This document shows positions 1 to 8,380 of a stretch of 64,000 nucleotides of DNA, piece after piece. Each line of letters begins with the position of its first letter. Position 1 is the first letter of the stretch. The DNA comes from Novosphingobium sp. IK01 (lineage in GTDB: Bacteria > Pseudomonadota > Alphaproteobacteria > Sphingomonadales > Sphingomonadaceae). Position numbers and translations under genes: made by a program. The DNA lies in contig NZ_BTFW01000001.1 of NCBI RefSeq assembly GCF_033242265.1, forward strand, positions 434,001 through 498,000, written 5' to 3'. Below the pieces are notes generated by a model. That model made no database searches and was not told where the DNA came from. It worked only from the letters and a program-made list of their open reading frames with translations.

Positions 1-265
1 CGGCGCCAATGGCTTCAAGCAGGTTCTGCGCAGCCGGGAACTCCGACCACTCGACACGATAGGGCGCCCCGTCGAGCGCGCCCGAAGCCAGCATCAGGGC
101 CTTGGTCCCCCCGCGCTGGCTGCCGACCGCGAGCACCGGGCGCGACGATCCGCCGCGTGCGGCCAGCGCCCAGATGCCGAGGGCGGCCACCAGTACAACG
201 GCAAGTCCGATCAGCCAGACCGACAGGCCGGAATGCCCGCGTCGGTCTCCAGATACGATGCTCAT
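1..265 (-). CDS. ABC transporter substrate-binding protein, aliphatic sulfonate/nitrate type (5' end only)
   Basis: Only the first 88 codons lie in the window; the gene runs off the left edge. The product begins MSIVSGDRRGHSG, has one hydrophobic segment at about residues 14-35 that acts as signal sequence or anchor, and then reads PVLAVGSQRGGTKALMLA and VEWSEFPAAQNLLEAIGA. That pattern, a mature start of the V-G-x-Q-x-G type followed by V-x-W-x-E-F-x-A, is typical of periplasmic binding proteins of the SsuA/TauA/NrtA group that deliver sulfonates or similar anions to an ABC importer. The ATG at 265 overlaps by four bases the stop of a small upstream frame (262-363), suggesting translational coupling. 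Substrate cannot be told from this fragment. Confidence 0.72.
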   Translation of the reverse strand, partial: MSIVSGDRRGHSGLSVWLIGLAVVLVAALGIWALAARGGSSRPVLAVGSQRGGTKALMLASGALDGAPYRVEWSEFPAAQNLLEAIGA

Positions 266-363
266 TGCGCTGCGCGGTCTGCCCGGCCCCGGATGCCGGA
301 GGGCGGAACGGCGGGCGTACCCGTGACCGGGCCAGTGACTGGGCCAGTGGCTGTAGTGGACAT
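262..363 (-). CDS. Possible 33-residue leader peptide upstream of the solute-binding protein
   Basis: A short frame starts at an ATG at 363, preceded by GGGGAAG eight bases upstream, and ends in a TGA that overlaps the ATG of the downstream binding-protein gene (ATGA). The peptide starts MSTTATGPVTGPVTG, so it carries a direct repeat of GPVTG, and is rich in Pro, Thr and Gly. I recognise no family. The ribosome-binding site and the four-base overlap favour real translation; the lack of a recognisable domain and the compositional bias are against it. It could be a leader peptide or chance. Confidence 0.33.
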   Translation of the reverse strand: MSTTATGPVTGPVTGTPAVPPSGIRGRADRAAQ

Positions 364-493
364 GATCGCTTCCCCGATTGGTCTCGTTGGCCGAAAAAGA
401 CCGAAAAGAGCCGCAGGGAACAAGGTTGAATTCCAAATGTGCCGATTGAATATGGTGATAGGTCGGCTGGTCTTCGGGTCGGGAGGGTAGGGG

Positions 494-1030
494 TTACAGG
501 GTGTCTTGTGCCTGTTCCGGGCAAAGGCTCGCCACGCGGTGCTGGTTGTCCCAGCGGGGCTTGTAGATTGCCAGCCCGGCCTTGAGTTGGCCGCACGACA
601 GATCGCCCGCCGAGCCGCTCACCGTAGCCAGCGTGCGGCCATAGCGGTCGGTGCCCATGCGGTGAATGGTGAGGTTGCCATCGAGCGCGGCTGCCAGATG
701 GCGCTGCGAGGCGAAGGGATCGCCCGGCGCGCAGACGCGGCTGCCATGGCAGTGACCGGGCATTTCGGGGGCGTCGATCCCCAGCAGGCGGATGCGCTCG
801 CTGCCACACCGCAAGGTGTCCCCATCGACCGCGCGGCAGGCGCCCAACTTCGTGCCACCCAGTTCCGCTTTGTCCGCTCCGGGAGCAGGCAGCTCCGGCG
901 CAGAGCGCTCGGGCGCGATTTGCCGGTGCAGGAAAGACAGCAGATCGGGCCGCAGAAGCGCGCTTCCGCCTCCCAGTGCCACGATCGCCGCGAGCACCAG
1001 AAGCGAGGGATTGCGCGTCGTTTTCTTCAT
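494..1030 (-). CDS. Secreted thermonuclease-like (SNase-fold) protein
   Basis: A protein of 178 residues with an N-terminal hydrophobic segment (about residues 7-22), so exported or membrane-anchored. The body is a staphylococcal-nuclease-like domain: VDGDTLRCGSERIRLLGIDA places the Asp of the metal site and the first catalytic Arg, PEMPGHC follows, and TDRYGRTLA supplies the second Arg of the family. Several cysteines suggest disulfides, as expected outside the cytoplasm. Family members cut DNA or RNA in a calcium-dependent way, though many bacterial ones are uncharacterised. I chose the ATG at 1030 (MKKTTRN) because it opens directly into a signal-like sequence; an in-frame ATG lies ten codons upstream at 1060. 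It stands alone between unrelated genes. Confidence 0.75.
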   Translation of the reverse strand: MKKTTRNPSLLVLAAIVALGGGSALLRPDLLSFLHRQIAPERSAPELPAPGADKAELGGTKLGACRAVDGDTLRCGSERIRLLGIDAPEMPGHCHGSRVCAPGDPFASQRHLAAALDGNLTIHRMGTDRYGRTLATVSGSAGDLSCGQLKAGLAIYKPRWDNQHRVASLCPEQAQDTL

Positions 1031-1462
1031 GTCGGTCCTGTCGTCAGAGCGCCGGTCCATTACCGCCCGCCTGCTTTGCGCAGCCCATTTTCAGGTTTTA
1101 TCAGAAAGATAAACCCGTGTTTGGCCATTCCGCGGGCCAGGGCTCCGGGTTTCTGTGGAGATTTCGGCAAGAGGGGCAGATGCGAATTTTCCCGGCCTCG
1201 GCTGCCACAACCGCACCGCACCATGCCGGTTTTGCGGCATAGCCTTGAATTCACTGATTCAAATGGTGGGGCCATCCGGCTGCCTCGAGGACCGGGCACG
1301 AGGCGCGCGACGCTAAGGTTGCCGGATTGCGGTAGGCGAATGTCGGTTGTGGTCAGAAATGCGTGGTCGAAGCGGCCACGCGGCAGATGGAAAACTTTAT
1401 CTACGCAACGGGTTGCTTGCACTCTGGTGGCTCGGATGCTGTCGATAGCATCGTACGCTTCA
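1031..1462. other. Intergenic stretch without a recognised gene
   Basis: About 430 bases between the thermonuclease-like gene and the end of the xox operon, both on the minus strand. I see no convincing gene on either strand. One inverted repeat, ATGCCG at 1223-1228 and CGGCAT at 1235-1240 with a six-base loop, could be a weak terminator for the xox operon but lacks a T-tract. The promoter of the thermonuclease-like gene should be in the left part. Confidence 0.5.
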
Positions 1463-3013
1463 TCAGCGGGTGGGCACGGCGATAATTCCCCATGGCCCGC
1501 CCGGCGAGGCGATCTTGCCGACCACGCGCATCGTGCGCAAGTCGACCACGGTGATATCCTCGCCCGGCCCATTGGCGGTGTAGCCCGTGGTGCCGTCGGG
1601 CGAGAGGGCCAGGCCCCAGGGCCTTTCGCCCACGCTGGCCGCTGCCAGAACCGGAGCCTGTGCGCGCGCGTCGGTGGTGTCGATCTTGAGCATCTTGCCC
1701 CCGCGTCCGGTGGTCACATAGACCGTGCCGTCCGCTACGGGGCCGGCCTTGACACTCATCGGGCGCTCCTCGGGGGCGAGGTGGATCGTGCGCAGGACGC
1801 GCGGGGTCTTGCCCGTGCTCAGGATCGTGAGCGAGGCGTCGAATTCGCCCCCGACCACGGCCCGGCCATCAGGCAGGAACGCGCTGCTGCGCGGTTGCTG
1901 GCCGACGGGAAGCGTGGCTGCAATCGTTTGCGCGCCCGACGCGGAAAAATGGACCAGGCTTACCGCATTGTCCTCTTCCGAGGTCGCCAGCAGGCTGCGG
2001 CCATCGGGCGCGAGGTTCACCCCTTCGGGCTGGCGCCCCACCGCGAGGCGGGAGAGCACGCGCCCTTGCGTGTCGAGGGTCAGCAGTTCCCCGGCGTCCT
2101 CGCTCGACACAAAAAGGCGCGCGCCGTCCGGGCTGATCGCGATCTGCTCGGGGTCGGACACCCCGCGCAGCGTGCGCACGACCTTGCGCGTCGCCAGATC
2201 GACCACGGCAATGCCATCGGCGGCCTTGTCGGGCGGGGGCAGGGTGCTCTCGTCCACCCCCGGCCCGCCGATGGGCGAGCCGCTGACCGCGACATAGAGC
2301 GTGCGATGGTCGGGGCTGGCCACCAGCCCGCGCGGGCGCTTGCCGATGGCGATGCGCCCGATCTCGACCTGTCGCGCGGGATCGAGAATGCTGACCTCGC
2401 CCGCCAGTTCGTTGGTGGCATAGACCAGATAGCCCGCATCGCTGGCCAGCACGCCCGCAGCATTGCGCGCGGCGGCCAGCAGCACGCCAAGGCGCCGGGT
2501 GATCGCGCCGGGAATGCTGCACATCGTGGGCAGCAGGCGCTGGCGGTCCTCGAAGATCGTGGTGTCCCAGCGGATCTGCTCTTGCAAGTCGGCGTTTTGC
2601 TGCGCGGTATCGGTCTGGCGATAGCCCGCCTCGATCCGCGCGGCGAGCTGGGCCTGCCGGACATTGAACCGGCCGATCCCCCCGGTCACGAGGCGCAGTT
2701 CGGCCCCTTGCGTGTCGATCAAGGCCGAGCCGAGCAGGGCCATGGCCTCGGCAGGCGCACTTTGTCGTGCGGCAAAGGCGGTGAGGCGGGTGACGGCTTC
2801 GCCCTCGGGCATGGCGCGCCGGGCGATGGCGGTGGCGAGGTTCACGATGGCCGGATCCCCGCGCCAGTCGGCCCGATAGCGCGCGCCGCTCCACAGCCAC
2901 GAGGCATCGGGCACCGCCGGGGCCGGGGTGCCGCAGGGCCATCCCGTTTCCGCTCTCGCTTCGGGCGCGGCTGCAAGCATCGCCAGCAGCAGGGCCGCGC
3001 AGGCCCCCTTCAT
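1463..3013 (-). CDS. Secreted YVTN/PQQ-associated beta-propeller protein, last gene of the xox operon
   Basis: 516 residues beginning MKGACAALLLAMLAAAPEARA, a signal peptide, so periplasmic. Residues from about 190 onward form repeated blades with LVYATNELAGEVSILD, KRPRGLVASPDHRTLYV, DPEQIAISPDGARLFV and ERPWGLALSPDGTTGYTANG: the YVTN-type propeller seen next to PQQ-dependent dehydrogenases. The first ~170 residues are a separate, mostly helical region that I do not recognise and that is absent from simple YVTN proteins. The start codon overlaps the stop of the upstream cytochrome gene by four bases, fixing both the start and the operon link. Its role in alcohol oxidation is not established; a scaffold or assembly role is an inference from position only. 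Confidence 0.8.
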   Translation of the reverse strand: MKGACAALLLAMLAAAPEARAETGWPCGTPAPAVPDASWLWSGARYRADWRGDPAIVNLATAIARRAMPEGEAVTRLTAFAARQSAPAEAMALLGSALIDTQGAELRLVTGGIGRFNVRQAQLAARIEAGYRQTDTAQQNADLQEQIRWDTTIFEDRQRLLPTMCSIPGAITRRLGVLLAAARNAAGVLASDAGYLVYATNELAGEVSILDPARQVEIGRIAIGKRPRGLVASPDHRTLYVAVSGSPIGGPGVDESTLPPPDKAADGIAVVDLATRKVVRTLRGVSDPEQIAISPDGARLFVSSEDAGELLTLDTQGRVLSRLAVGRQPEGVNLAPDGRSLLATSEEDNAVSLVHFSASGAQTIAATLPVGQQPRSSAFLPDGRAVVGGEFDASLTILSTGKTPRVLRTIHLAPEERPMSVKAGPVADGTVYVTTGRGGKMLKIDTTDARAQAPVLAAASVGERPWGLALSPDGTTGYTANGPGEDITVVDLRTMRVVGKIASPGGPWGIIAVPTR

Positions 3014-3411
3014 TTCAGGGTGGCCAGATAGGCGATCAGGTTGGCGCGGTCGGTGGGCGAGGGCAGGCCGCCGAAGATCATCCGCACCCCCGGCACTTTC
3101 TGGCGCGGATTGGCCAGATAGGCATCGAGTTCGGCGGGCGTCCATGTCAGGCCGCTGTCTTTGAGCGCGGGGGAATAGGCAAAGCCGGGCTCAACCCCGG
3201 CCTTGCGCCCCACCACGCCATGGAGGCTGGGGCCCATGCGGTTTTCGCCGGGCTTGACCGAATGACAGGCTGCACAGCGCGCAAACAGGCTCTTGCCCGC
3301 CACCGGATCGCCCTGGGCCATCGCCGGGGCAGGGATTTCGAGCATGGCGAGCGCGGCCAGCGCGATCAGCAAGGGGGCTGCAAAGCCACCGAAAGTCTGG
3401 GGGGAAGGCAT
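3010..3411 (-). CDS. Class I cytochrome c, periplasmic
   Basis: 133 residues with a signal peptide ending near AMA at 30-32. A single heme site C46-A-A-C49-H50 and a distal methionine in GVRMIFGGL, with the family signature KPGENRMGPSLHGVVGR and a C-terminal AYLATLK helix, place it with cytochrome c2/c550-type electron carriers. It probably takes electrons from the quinoprotein chain to a terminal oxidase. GGAGAG lies seven bases before the ATG. The upstream gene ends 41 bases away and the downstream propeller gene overlaps by four bases. It differs from the dedicated XoxG-type cytochrome in the same operon, so the operon carries two sequential or alternative carriers. Confidence 0.88.
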   Translation of the reverse strand: MPSPQTFGGFAAPLLIALAALAMLEIPAPAMAQGDPVAGKSLFARCAACHSVKPGENRMGPSLHGVVGRKAGVEPGFAYSPALKDSGLTWTPAELDAYLANPRQKVPGVRMIFGGLPSPTDRANLIAYLATLK

Positions 3412-3452
3412 CGATCTCTCCTCGTTTTTATGTTTTTCCGTTGGGATGCAGG

Positions 3453-3818
3453 TCAGAAGCAGCGGAAATCAGCCTCCACCTGCGCCGCGCGCAGCTTTTG
3501 CGCCATGGCCCGCAATTGCGGCACATCGGCAAAGAGCGCGGCCCGCTCCCCGCCCTGACCGCGCATGGCGATCACGGTCTGGGCCTTCACATAGTCGTCG
3601 TAGGGCAGGACCGAGGCGATCGTGTCCATGCTGCACGAACAGCGGCGCAGCGCATCCTGTGTCTGGCCATTGGCGGCCATGCATCCGATGACATAATCGG
3701 CCAGAGCCTCGGTCGGATAGCCTGTCGACGAAGGCGGCGAAGCAGGGGGGGCAGGAGCCGGGGGCGGGGTGGCGACTGCAACCGCAGCAAGGGTGGAAAG
3801 AAGCATGGCCGGGATCAT
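3453..3818 (-). CDS. Small secreted cysteine-containing protein of a quinoprotein operon, unknown function
   Basis: 121 residues with a short signal-like N-terminus (MIPAMLLSTLAAVAVA) and a proline-rich linker to about residue 33. The conserved-looking core reads GCMAANGQTQDALRRCSC, then DTIASVLPYDDYVKAQTV, and the protein ends FRCF. Four cysteines in an exported protein suggest two disulfides or a metal site; no CxxCH heme motif is present. Its start overlaps the stop of xoxJ (ATGA), so it is co-translated with the methanol dehydrogenase accessory genes. I recall similar small proteins near PQQ alcohol dehydrogenases in other alphaproteobacteria but no assigned function. Confidence 0.7.
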   Translation of the reverse strand: MIPAMLLSTLAAVAVATPPPAPAPPASPPSSTGYPTEALADYVIGCMAANGQTQDALRRCSCSMDTIASVLPYDDYVKAQTVIAMRGQGGERAALFADVPQLRAMAQKLRAAQVEADFRCF

Positions 3819-4654
3819 GGCTGGGCCTCGCTTTCGAGGGGGAGCAGCGGGACATGGGCGTCTTGCAGAATGGCCGCGATGTCCTGCCGGTGGGTGTTGA
3901 GGAAAGTTTCAACCCGCGCGCGCCAGGCCGGTTCGCCCTTGCGCACGGCCATGGCAATGCCAAAGCCCATCTGCACGCCGTCCTGTGTCTCGCCCAGCGT
4001 CTTCATGGTCAGTTCGCCGGGATGGAGCCCGACCTGATAGGCGGCGACCGGCCCCCACATGACGGCCACGTCGATGCGGTTGTCGAGCAGGTCCTGCACC
4101 ATGAGCCGCCCGATCGAACTGATCCGGCTGTCGACGACGAGGTCATAGGCGCGCAGCATGTCGGCCAGGCCGCGCCTGACCAGCACGTCGCCGGGCGGGG
4201 TGCGTGCCTGTGCGCCGATCCGCTTGCCTGCCAGCGCCGGATCGTCGAGCCCGCCGAGCGCGAGATGGTCGGCACGGCGGGTGACGAGCGCAAACGTCGA
4301 GCGGTAATAGGGCACGGTCGGCTGGGCCATGTCCATTTCGGCAGGCGCGCCGATCACGAGGTCGCACGCCCGCGCATTGAGCGTGCGGCGGTAGAACCCC
4401 ATCGTGTTGGGAAACCAGGTGTAGCGCACCGGAACCCCCAGATCGCGGGCAAACAGCGCGGCGATGCGGTTTTCAAACCCTGCCCTGTCATGATCGGAAA
4501 AGGGCAGCGCCGCCGGATCGGCACAGACGCGCAAGGCGGCATGGTCGACGATCTCGACCACTTGCGCGTGGGCCTGTGGCGAAGCTGCCAGCCCGCCGAG
4601 CCCCGCACCCAGCCCCACCGCCGCCGCCGCTGCTGTCCTCAGACGCCCATGCAC
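3815..4654 (-). CDS. xoxJ: XoxJ-like periplasmic binding protein associated with the quinoprotein dehydrogenase
   Basis: 279 residues with a signal peptide ending at AHA near residue 30. The rest is a type-2 solute-binding fold: LRVCADPAALPFS, CDLVIGAPAEMDM, and IDVAVMWGPVAAYQVG are characteristic of the quinoprotein-dehydrogenase-associated binding proteins (MxaJ/XoxJ). Known XoxJ proteins are thought to help activate or mature XoxF rather than feed an ABC transporter, and no permease or ATPase gene is present here, in agreement. I place the start at a GTG at 4654, which overlaps the xoxG stop by 16 bases, because no ATG precedes the signal peptide. It overlaps the next gene by four bases. 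Confidence 0.82.
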   Translation of the reverse strand: MHGRLRTAAAAAVGLGAGLGGLAASPQAHAQVVEIVDHAALRVCADPAALPFSDHDRAGFENRIAALFARDLGVPVRYTWFPNTMGFYRRTLNARACDLVIGAPAEMDMAQPTVPYYRSTFALVTRRADHLALGGLDDPALAGKRIGAQARTPPGDVLVRRGLADMLRAYDLVVDSRISSIGRLMVQDLLDNRIDVAVMWGPVAAYQVGLHPGELTMKTLGETQDGVQMGFGIAMAVRKGEPAWRARVETFLNTHRQDIAAILQDAHVPLLPLESEAQP

Positions 4655-5100
4655 GAGGCTTCGGCCTCCGCCACGTCCTTGGGCTTGGTCGGCGTCACCG
4701 CCGGGCGGCCCCGGTCCATCGTCCCGTCCGATCGGGCCTTGAGATAGGTATAGATGTCCTCGATGTAGCACATCACGTTGGGATCGAGCCCGAAGGCGGG
4801 CATCGTGAGGTTGCTGTCCTTCTTGCCGTTGACCACGGTGTTGAGGAACTGGTCGTGGTCGAGCGTCTTGAGCGAGTTGACGAGGTTGGGGGCGAACGTA
4901 CCGCCAAGGCCGTCGGGGCCGTGGCAGGTTGCGCAATTGCCATGATAGCGCTTCCACCCGCTGAAGGCTGCCCATGAAACGGGGGCGGCGGCAGAGGCGG
5001 AAGGGGCGGGCGCAGGCTCCTGCTGGGCACTGGCCGCACTCGTCGCGAAAAGCAGGGCAGCGGCGGCCAGAGCCGCACCGCGCCCGTTGAACTGGATCAT
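4639..5100 (-). CDS. xoxG: XoxG-like cytochrome c, electron acceptor of the methanol dehydrogenase
   Basis: 153 residues: signal peptide ending SAASA near residue 25, an Ala/Pro-rich linker, then a single heme site C56-A-T-C59-H60 followed by GPDGLGG. A methionine in NLTMPAFG is the likely sixth ligand. The tail MCYIEDIYTYLKARSDGTMD with a Pro/Lys-rich C-terminus ending in a lone cysteine (ASCMGV) is what I expect for the cytochrome cL/XoxG group rather than for c2-type carriers. The gene sits directly after xoxF with a 101-base gap, has GGGAG before its ATG, and overlaps xoxJ. Its job is to take electrons from reduced PQQ in XoxF. Confidence 0.83.
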   Translation of the reverse strand: MIQFNGRGAALAAAALLFATSAASAQQEPAPAPSASAAAPVSWAAFSGWKRYHGNCATCHGPDGLGGTFAPNLVNSLKTLDHDQFLNTVVNGKKDSNLTMPAFGLDPNVMCYIEDIYTYLKARSDGTMDRGRPAVTPTKPKDVAEAEASCMGV

Positions 5101-5201
5101 CTCGATCTCCCGATCGTCGTGTTTTTATTGGGGGGGAAAGGGCCGGGGGAGGAAGCGCCGGGCGCTTCCGTCCCCCGGCAGGTACGCGCGCGCGGGTTCT
5201 T

Positions 5202-6998
5202 TTAGGGAACCTCGAACACGGTGAGCGTCCCGCCCAGATTGGTATATTGCGACAGGCTGCGATAGGCGCCGACCGCACCCAGCCCCTCGTTGGCCCCGGT
5301 CAGCCCGGCGGCCATGCCGATGGCGGCCCATCCGCCAACACCCGAGAGCACCGCGACATATTGCTTGCCGCCATGGCTGTAGGTGCTGACATTGCCGATG
5401 ATGCCCGAGGGGGTCTTGAACTTGTAGAGTTCGGTCCCCGTCTTGGCGTCAACCGCCTTGAAGTAGCCGTCCATCGTTCCGTAGAAGACAACGCCGCCCG
5501 CCGTCGCGAGGGGGCCGCTCCAGACCGAGAAGGGTTCTTTCACCTCCCACGCGGCCTTTTGCGCGATGGGGTCCCAGGCCACGAAGCGCCCGAGGTTGCT
5601 TTCCCCCTTGGGCGGATACATCGAAAGCGTCGCCCCGACATAGGGCGAGCCGGCGACATAGGCGACCTTGGTCGGCTCGTAGTCCATGCAGACATGGTTG
5701 CCCGGAATGTAGAACAGGCCGGTCTGCGGGCTGTAGGACACCGGCTGCTGGTCCTTCGAGCCGAGGGCGGCGGGGCAGATGTTCCTGGTGGTCACGTCCT
5801 CGCCGGTCTTCTCGGTCGAATAGGCCGCCACGCGCACCGGCTCGCCGGTCTTGAGGTCGATGGAGGAAGCCCAGTTGACCGCCGGATCATACTTTTCCGC
5901 GCCCAGCAAAGCCCCGCTCACGCGGTCGAGCACATAGGCAAAGCCGTTGCGGTCGAAGTGGACGAGCAGCTTGCGCATCTTGCCCTGCCATTCGCGGTCG
6001 ACCAGCACCATCTCGTTGACGCCGTCATAGTCCCACTCGTCGTGGGGGGTCATCTGGTAGACCCATTTTGCCATGCCGGTCTTGAGGTCGCGGGCCCAGA
6101 TCGTCATCGACCAGCGGTTGTTGCCGGGGCGCTGGACAGGGTTCCAGGTGCCCGGATTGCCCGATCCGTAATAGATCGTCTGGGTGTCGGGATCATAGCT
6201 GGTCCAGCCCCAGGTGGTGCCGCCCCCGCGCTTCCACTGGTCGCCCTTCCAGCCGACGATGCCCGAATCCTTGCCCACGGGCTTGCCCAGAACGGTCGTC
6301 TTCTGGCCGTCCATCAGCGTGTCGCTGTCGGGCCCTTGCGAATAGGCGCGCCAAGCCAGCTTGCCGCTGGCCATGTCATAGGCGGCCAGATTGCCGCGTA
6401 CGCCGAATTCGCCGCCGCTGTTGCCGATGATCACATAGTTGCCAGCAATCGCCGGGGCGCCGGTGCCGGTCTCGCCGGTGGCCGGATCGCCATCCTTGGC
6501 CTGCCAGACGACCTTGCCGGTCTTCGCGTCGAGGGCGACGAGCGTGGTATCGGCCTGATGGAGGAAGATCTTGCCAGCGCCATAGGCCACCCCGCGGTTG
6601 ACCGTGTCGCAGCACATCACGCCGATCACGTTGCTGTCCTGCCGGGGTTCATAGCTCCACAGGATGGTGCCGTTGTGGTTCAGGTCGAGCGCGAAGACCT
6701 TGTTGGGGAAGGGCGTGTGGACATACATGATGTCGCCCACGACCAGCGGCCCGCCTTCGTGGCCGCGCAGCACGCCGGTGGAGAATGTCCAGGCCACGCG
6801 CAAGTTGGGAGCATTGGTGGTGTTGATCTGGGAAAGCGTACTGTAACGAGTACTGCTGTAATTCCCTAGCGGCATTACCCAGTGGTCCGGGTTTTTCTGC
6901 AAGGTGAGAAGTTCGTCATTTGCGTATGATGTCGAGTTGACACACGCAAAGATCATCGATGCGGCGCACAAAGTGCCCAGCTTCCGCAGGTTTCGCAA
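5202..6998 (-). CDS. xoxF: XoxF-type lanthanide-dependent methanol dehydrogenase (PQQ quinoprotein)
   Basis: 598 residues, the usual length for the family, with a signal peptide ending SYA near residue 26. It is an eight-bladed quinoprotein: [14 protein letters not shown] near the N-terminus, the vicinal disulfide C129-C130 in [11 protein letters not shown] that packs on PQQ, metal ligands E197 (GGEFG) and N281 (GSGNP), and the catalytic region [15 protein letters not shown] with D323. D325, two residues after the catalytic Asp, is the residue that marks lanthanide-using XoxF enzymes; calcium MxaF enzymes have Ala there. The start is a TTG at 6998 placed four bases after GGAGAGG; the next ATG would remove the signal peptide. 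Overall resemblance is to methanol dehydrogenases, but activity on other short alcohols is possible. Confidence 0.93.
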   Translation of the reverse strand: MRNLRKLGTLCAASMIFACVNSTSYANDELLTLQKNPDHWVMPLGNYSSTRYSTLSQINTTNAPNLRVAWTFSTGVLRGHEGGPLVVGDIMYVHTPFPNKVFALDLNHNGTILWSYEPRQDSNVIGVMCCDTVNRGVAYGAGKIFLHQADTTLVALDAKTGKVVWQAKDGDPATGETGTGAPAIAGNYVIIGNSGGEFGVRGNLAAYDMASGKLAWRAYSQGPDSDTLMDGQKTTVLGKPVGKDSGIVGWKGDQWKRGGGTTWGWTSYDPDTQTIYYGSGNPGTWNPVQRPGNNRWSMTIWARDLKTGMAKWVYQMTPHDEWDYDGVNEMVLVDREWQGKMRKLLVHFDRNGFAYVLDRVSGALLGAEKYDPAVNWASSIDLKTGEPVRVAAYSTEKTGEDVTTRNICPAALGSKDQQPVSYSPQTGLFYIPGNHVCMDYEPTKVAYVAGSPYVGATLSMYPPKGESNLGRFVAWDPIAQKAAWEVKEPFSVWSGPLATAGGVVFYGTMDGYFKAVDAKTGTELYKFKTPSGIIGNVSTYSHGGKQYVAVLSGVGGWAAIGMAAGLTGANEGLGAVGAYRSLSQYTNLGGTLTVFEVP

Positions 6999-7200
6999 TG
7001 TTCCTCTCCGTTATTATATTTGATGTTATTGTTTTTAACGTTCCGAGTCCTTGCTTGCATAAGCCTACTCTCAACGCCGCACAATGCCCTCACGCGGAAC
7101 AGTCCGTTCCACACCGGACGCGTGCGCGATGGTCGTGAAGCCCCTTTTCGGGGAGCCGGGCATGGCAGAAGACGTGGTTCCGGGGCGGGCCGGCGGGGGC
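6999..7200 (-). promoter_or_regulatory. Leader and probable promoter region of the xox operon
   Basis: This 202-base gap separates the LysR gene from xoxF, both on the minus strand. The xoxF ribosome-binding site GGAGAGG is at 7002-7008. An AT-rich stretch covers about 7009-7040, the only such segment nearby and a likely promoter or operator area, although I cannot place -35 and -10 boxes with confidence. CCCC-TTTTC-GGGG at 7141-7153 is a short hairpin just past the LysR stop and may weakly end that transcript. Confidence 0.45.
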
Positions 7201-8097
7201 CTATCCGGCCAGGAGTCCGGGCAATTTGGTCTTCAGCAGGCGGACGAACTGGGTCACCTTGGGGCTGAGGTGGCGACGGCTGGGATAGACCGCCCAGATC
7301 GGTTCGACCGGGGCCGTATGGTCTTCCAAAACGGAAACGAGGCGGCCCGTTCGCAGCGCATCAAGAACATAGAAATCAGGGAGTTGGCAAAGGCCCATGC
7401 CATCAAGCGCGGCGGCCAGAACGACCTGTCCACTGTTGCAGCGCCAGCGTCCGGCAGGCTTGTAGATCACTTCGTGGGCGGTGTTTTCGGGGGTGTTCCC
7501 GGAGAAATGCCAGAGGGGAGAGGTGCCCACCAGCAGGTCGTGCCGGTCGAGCGCTTCGAGCGTTTCGGGTGTGCCTGCGCGGGCCAGATAGGCAGGCGCG
7601 GCGCACGTGTAGAGCCGTCTTTCCGCGATGCGCGTGGCGATTAGCGAGGACGTGGGCAAATGGCCTGTTCGCACCGCCAGATCATAGCCTTCGCCGACCA
7701 GATCGACGACCCGGTTGGTCAGGTCCAGATGGATGCGAACCTTGGGGAAACGGCGCCCGAACGTGCGCGCGAGAGGGGCGATAAAGCGCTCTCCAAGGGC
7801 TGTCGAACAGGTAATCGCGAATTCGCCCTGGGGGTCTCCCTGCTCGCTGACGATGTCGATGGCTTCATCTCTGTTCGAGACAAGTTTTTGGCATTGTTCG
7901 AAAAACAACTCGCCAGCGGCAGTCAGCCGAACCGTGCGGGTGGTGCGGTTGAACAGGCGCACCTGCAAGCGGTCTTCCAGCGCGGCGATGGTCCGGCTCA
8001 TGTGGGTGCGCGAGAGGTGCAGCGTGTTGGCCGCCGCAACAAACGAGCCCGACGCGGCAACGGCCACGAATTCGTCAATCCCATCCCAGCTGTTCAT
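7201..8097 (-). CDS. LysR-family transcriptional regulator upstream of the xox operon
   Basis: 298 residues from MNSWDGIDEFVAVAASGSF, the standard start of LysR proteins, with the winged helix-turn-helix at about 2-60 (AANTLHLSRTHMSRTIAALE, VRLFNRTTRTVRLT) and an effector-binding domain after about residue 85. It most resembles the large AaeR/DmlR-like group in tone (QCQKLVSNRDEAIDIV, SLIATRIAERRLYTCAAPAYL). An in-frame start nine codons earlier (8124) is less likely because the family begins at the helix. It lies 202 bases upstream of xoxF in the same direction and is divergent from the VOC gene at 8381, so it may control either or both. Effector unknown. Confidence 0.82.
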   Translation of the reverse strand: MNSWDGIDEFVAVAASGSFVAAANTLHLSRTHMSRTIAALEDRLQVRLFNRTTRTVRLTAAGELFFEQCQKLVSNRDEAIDIVSEQGDPQGEFAITCSTALGERFIAPLARTFGRRFPKVRIHLDLTNRVVDLVGEGYDLAVRTGHLPTSSLIATRIAERRLYTCAAPAYLARAGTPETLEALDRHDLLVGTSPLWHFSGNTPENTAHEVIYKPAGRWRCNSGQVVLAAALDGMGLCQLPDFYVLDALRTGRLVSVLEDHTAPVEPIWAVYPSRRHLSPKVTQFVRLLKTKLPGLLAG

Positions 8098-8380
8098 CGA
8101 TTGCACCGCAGTTGAAACAATCAATTTCTTTCCTGTAGATTATACCACTGCGTCTTCATTGCCAGCCCAAAAGCGCGAAGCGGCCATTTTCGATCAGACA
8201 CCCGGATGCGGGGGCATGTCGGGGATTGTCGCCCCATATGGTGCAATCAGTTGCGCTTTGACGCGATTAACACAAATCCCGTGCGGTGTTAGCCCTCGGT
8301 CTTCTGCAAAGCCTGCAAGGAGCAGGCCCGGCCAGAAAAGACGGCCAGAAATAATGGGCCGACAAGAGGAGAGGCAAGAA

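Noticed and set aside
506..3031. Long open frame on the plus strand opposite the thermonuclease-like and propeller genes
   Set aside because: Arg/Ala/Gly/Pro-rich translation without any domain, exactly antisense to genes with signal peptides, heme sites and propeller blades. An effect of high GC codon use.
5202..6998. Reading the quinoprotein as a calcium-type MxaF or ethanol-type ExaA enzyme
   Set aside because: D325 in DEWDYDG and the xoxG/xoxJ neighbours point to XoxF; MxaF has Ala at that position and is normally followed by mxaJGI, including the small subunit MxaI, which is absent.
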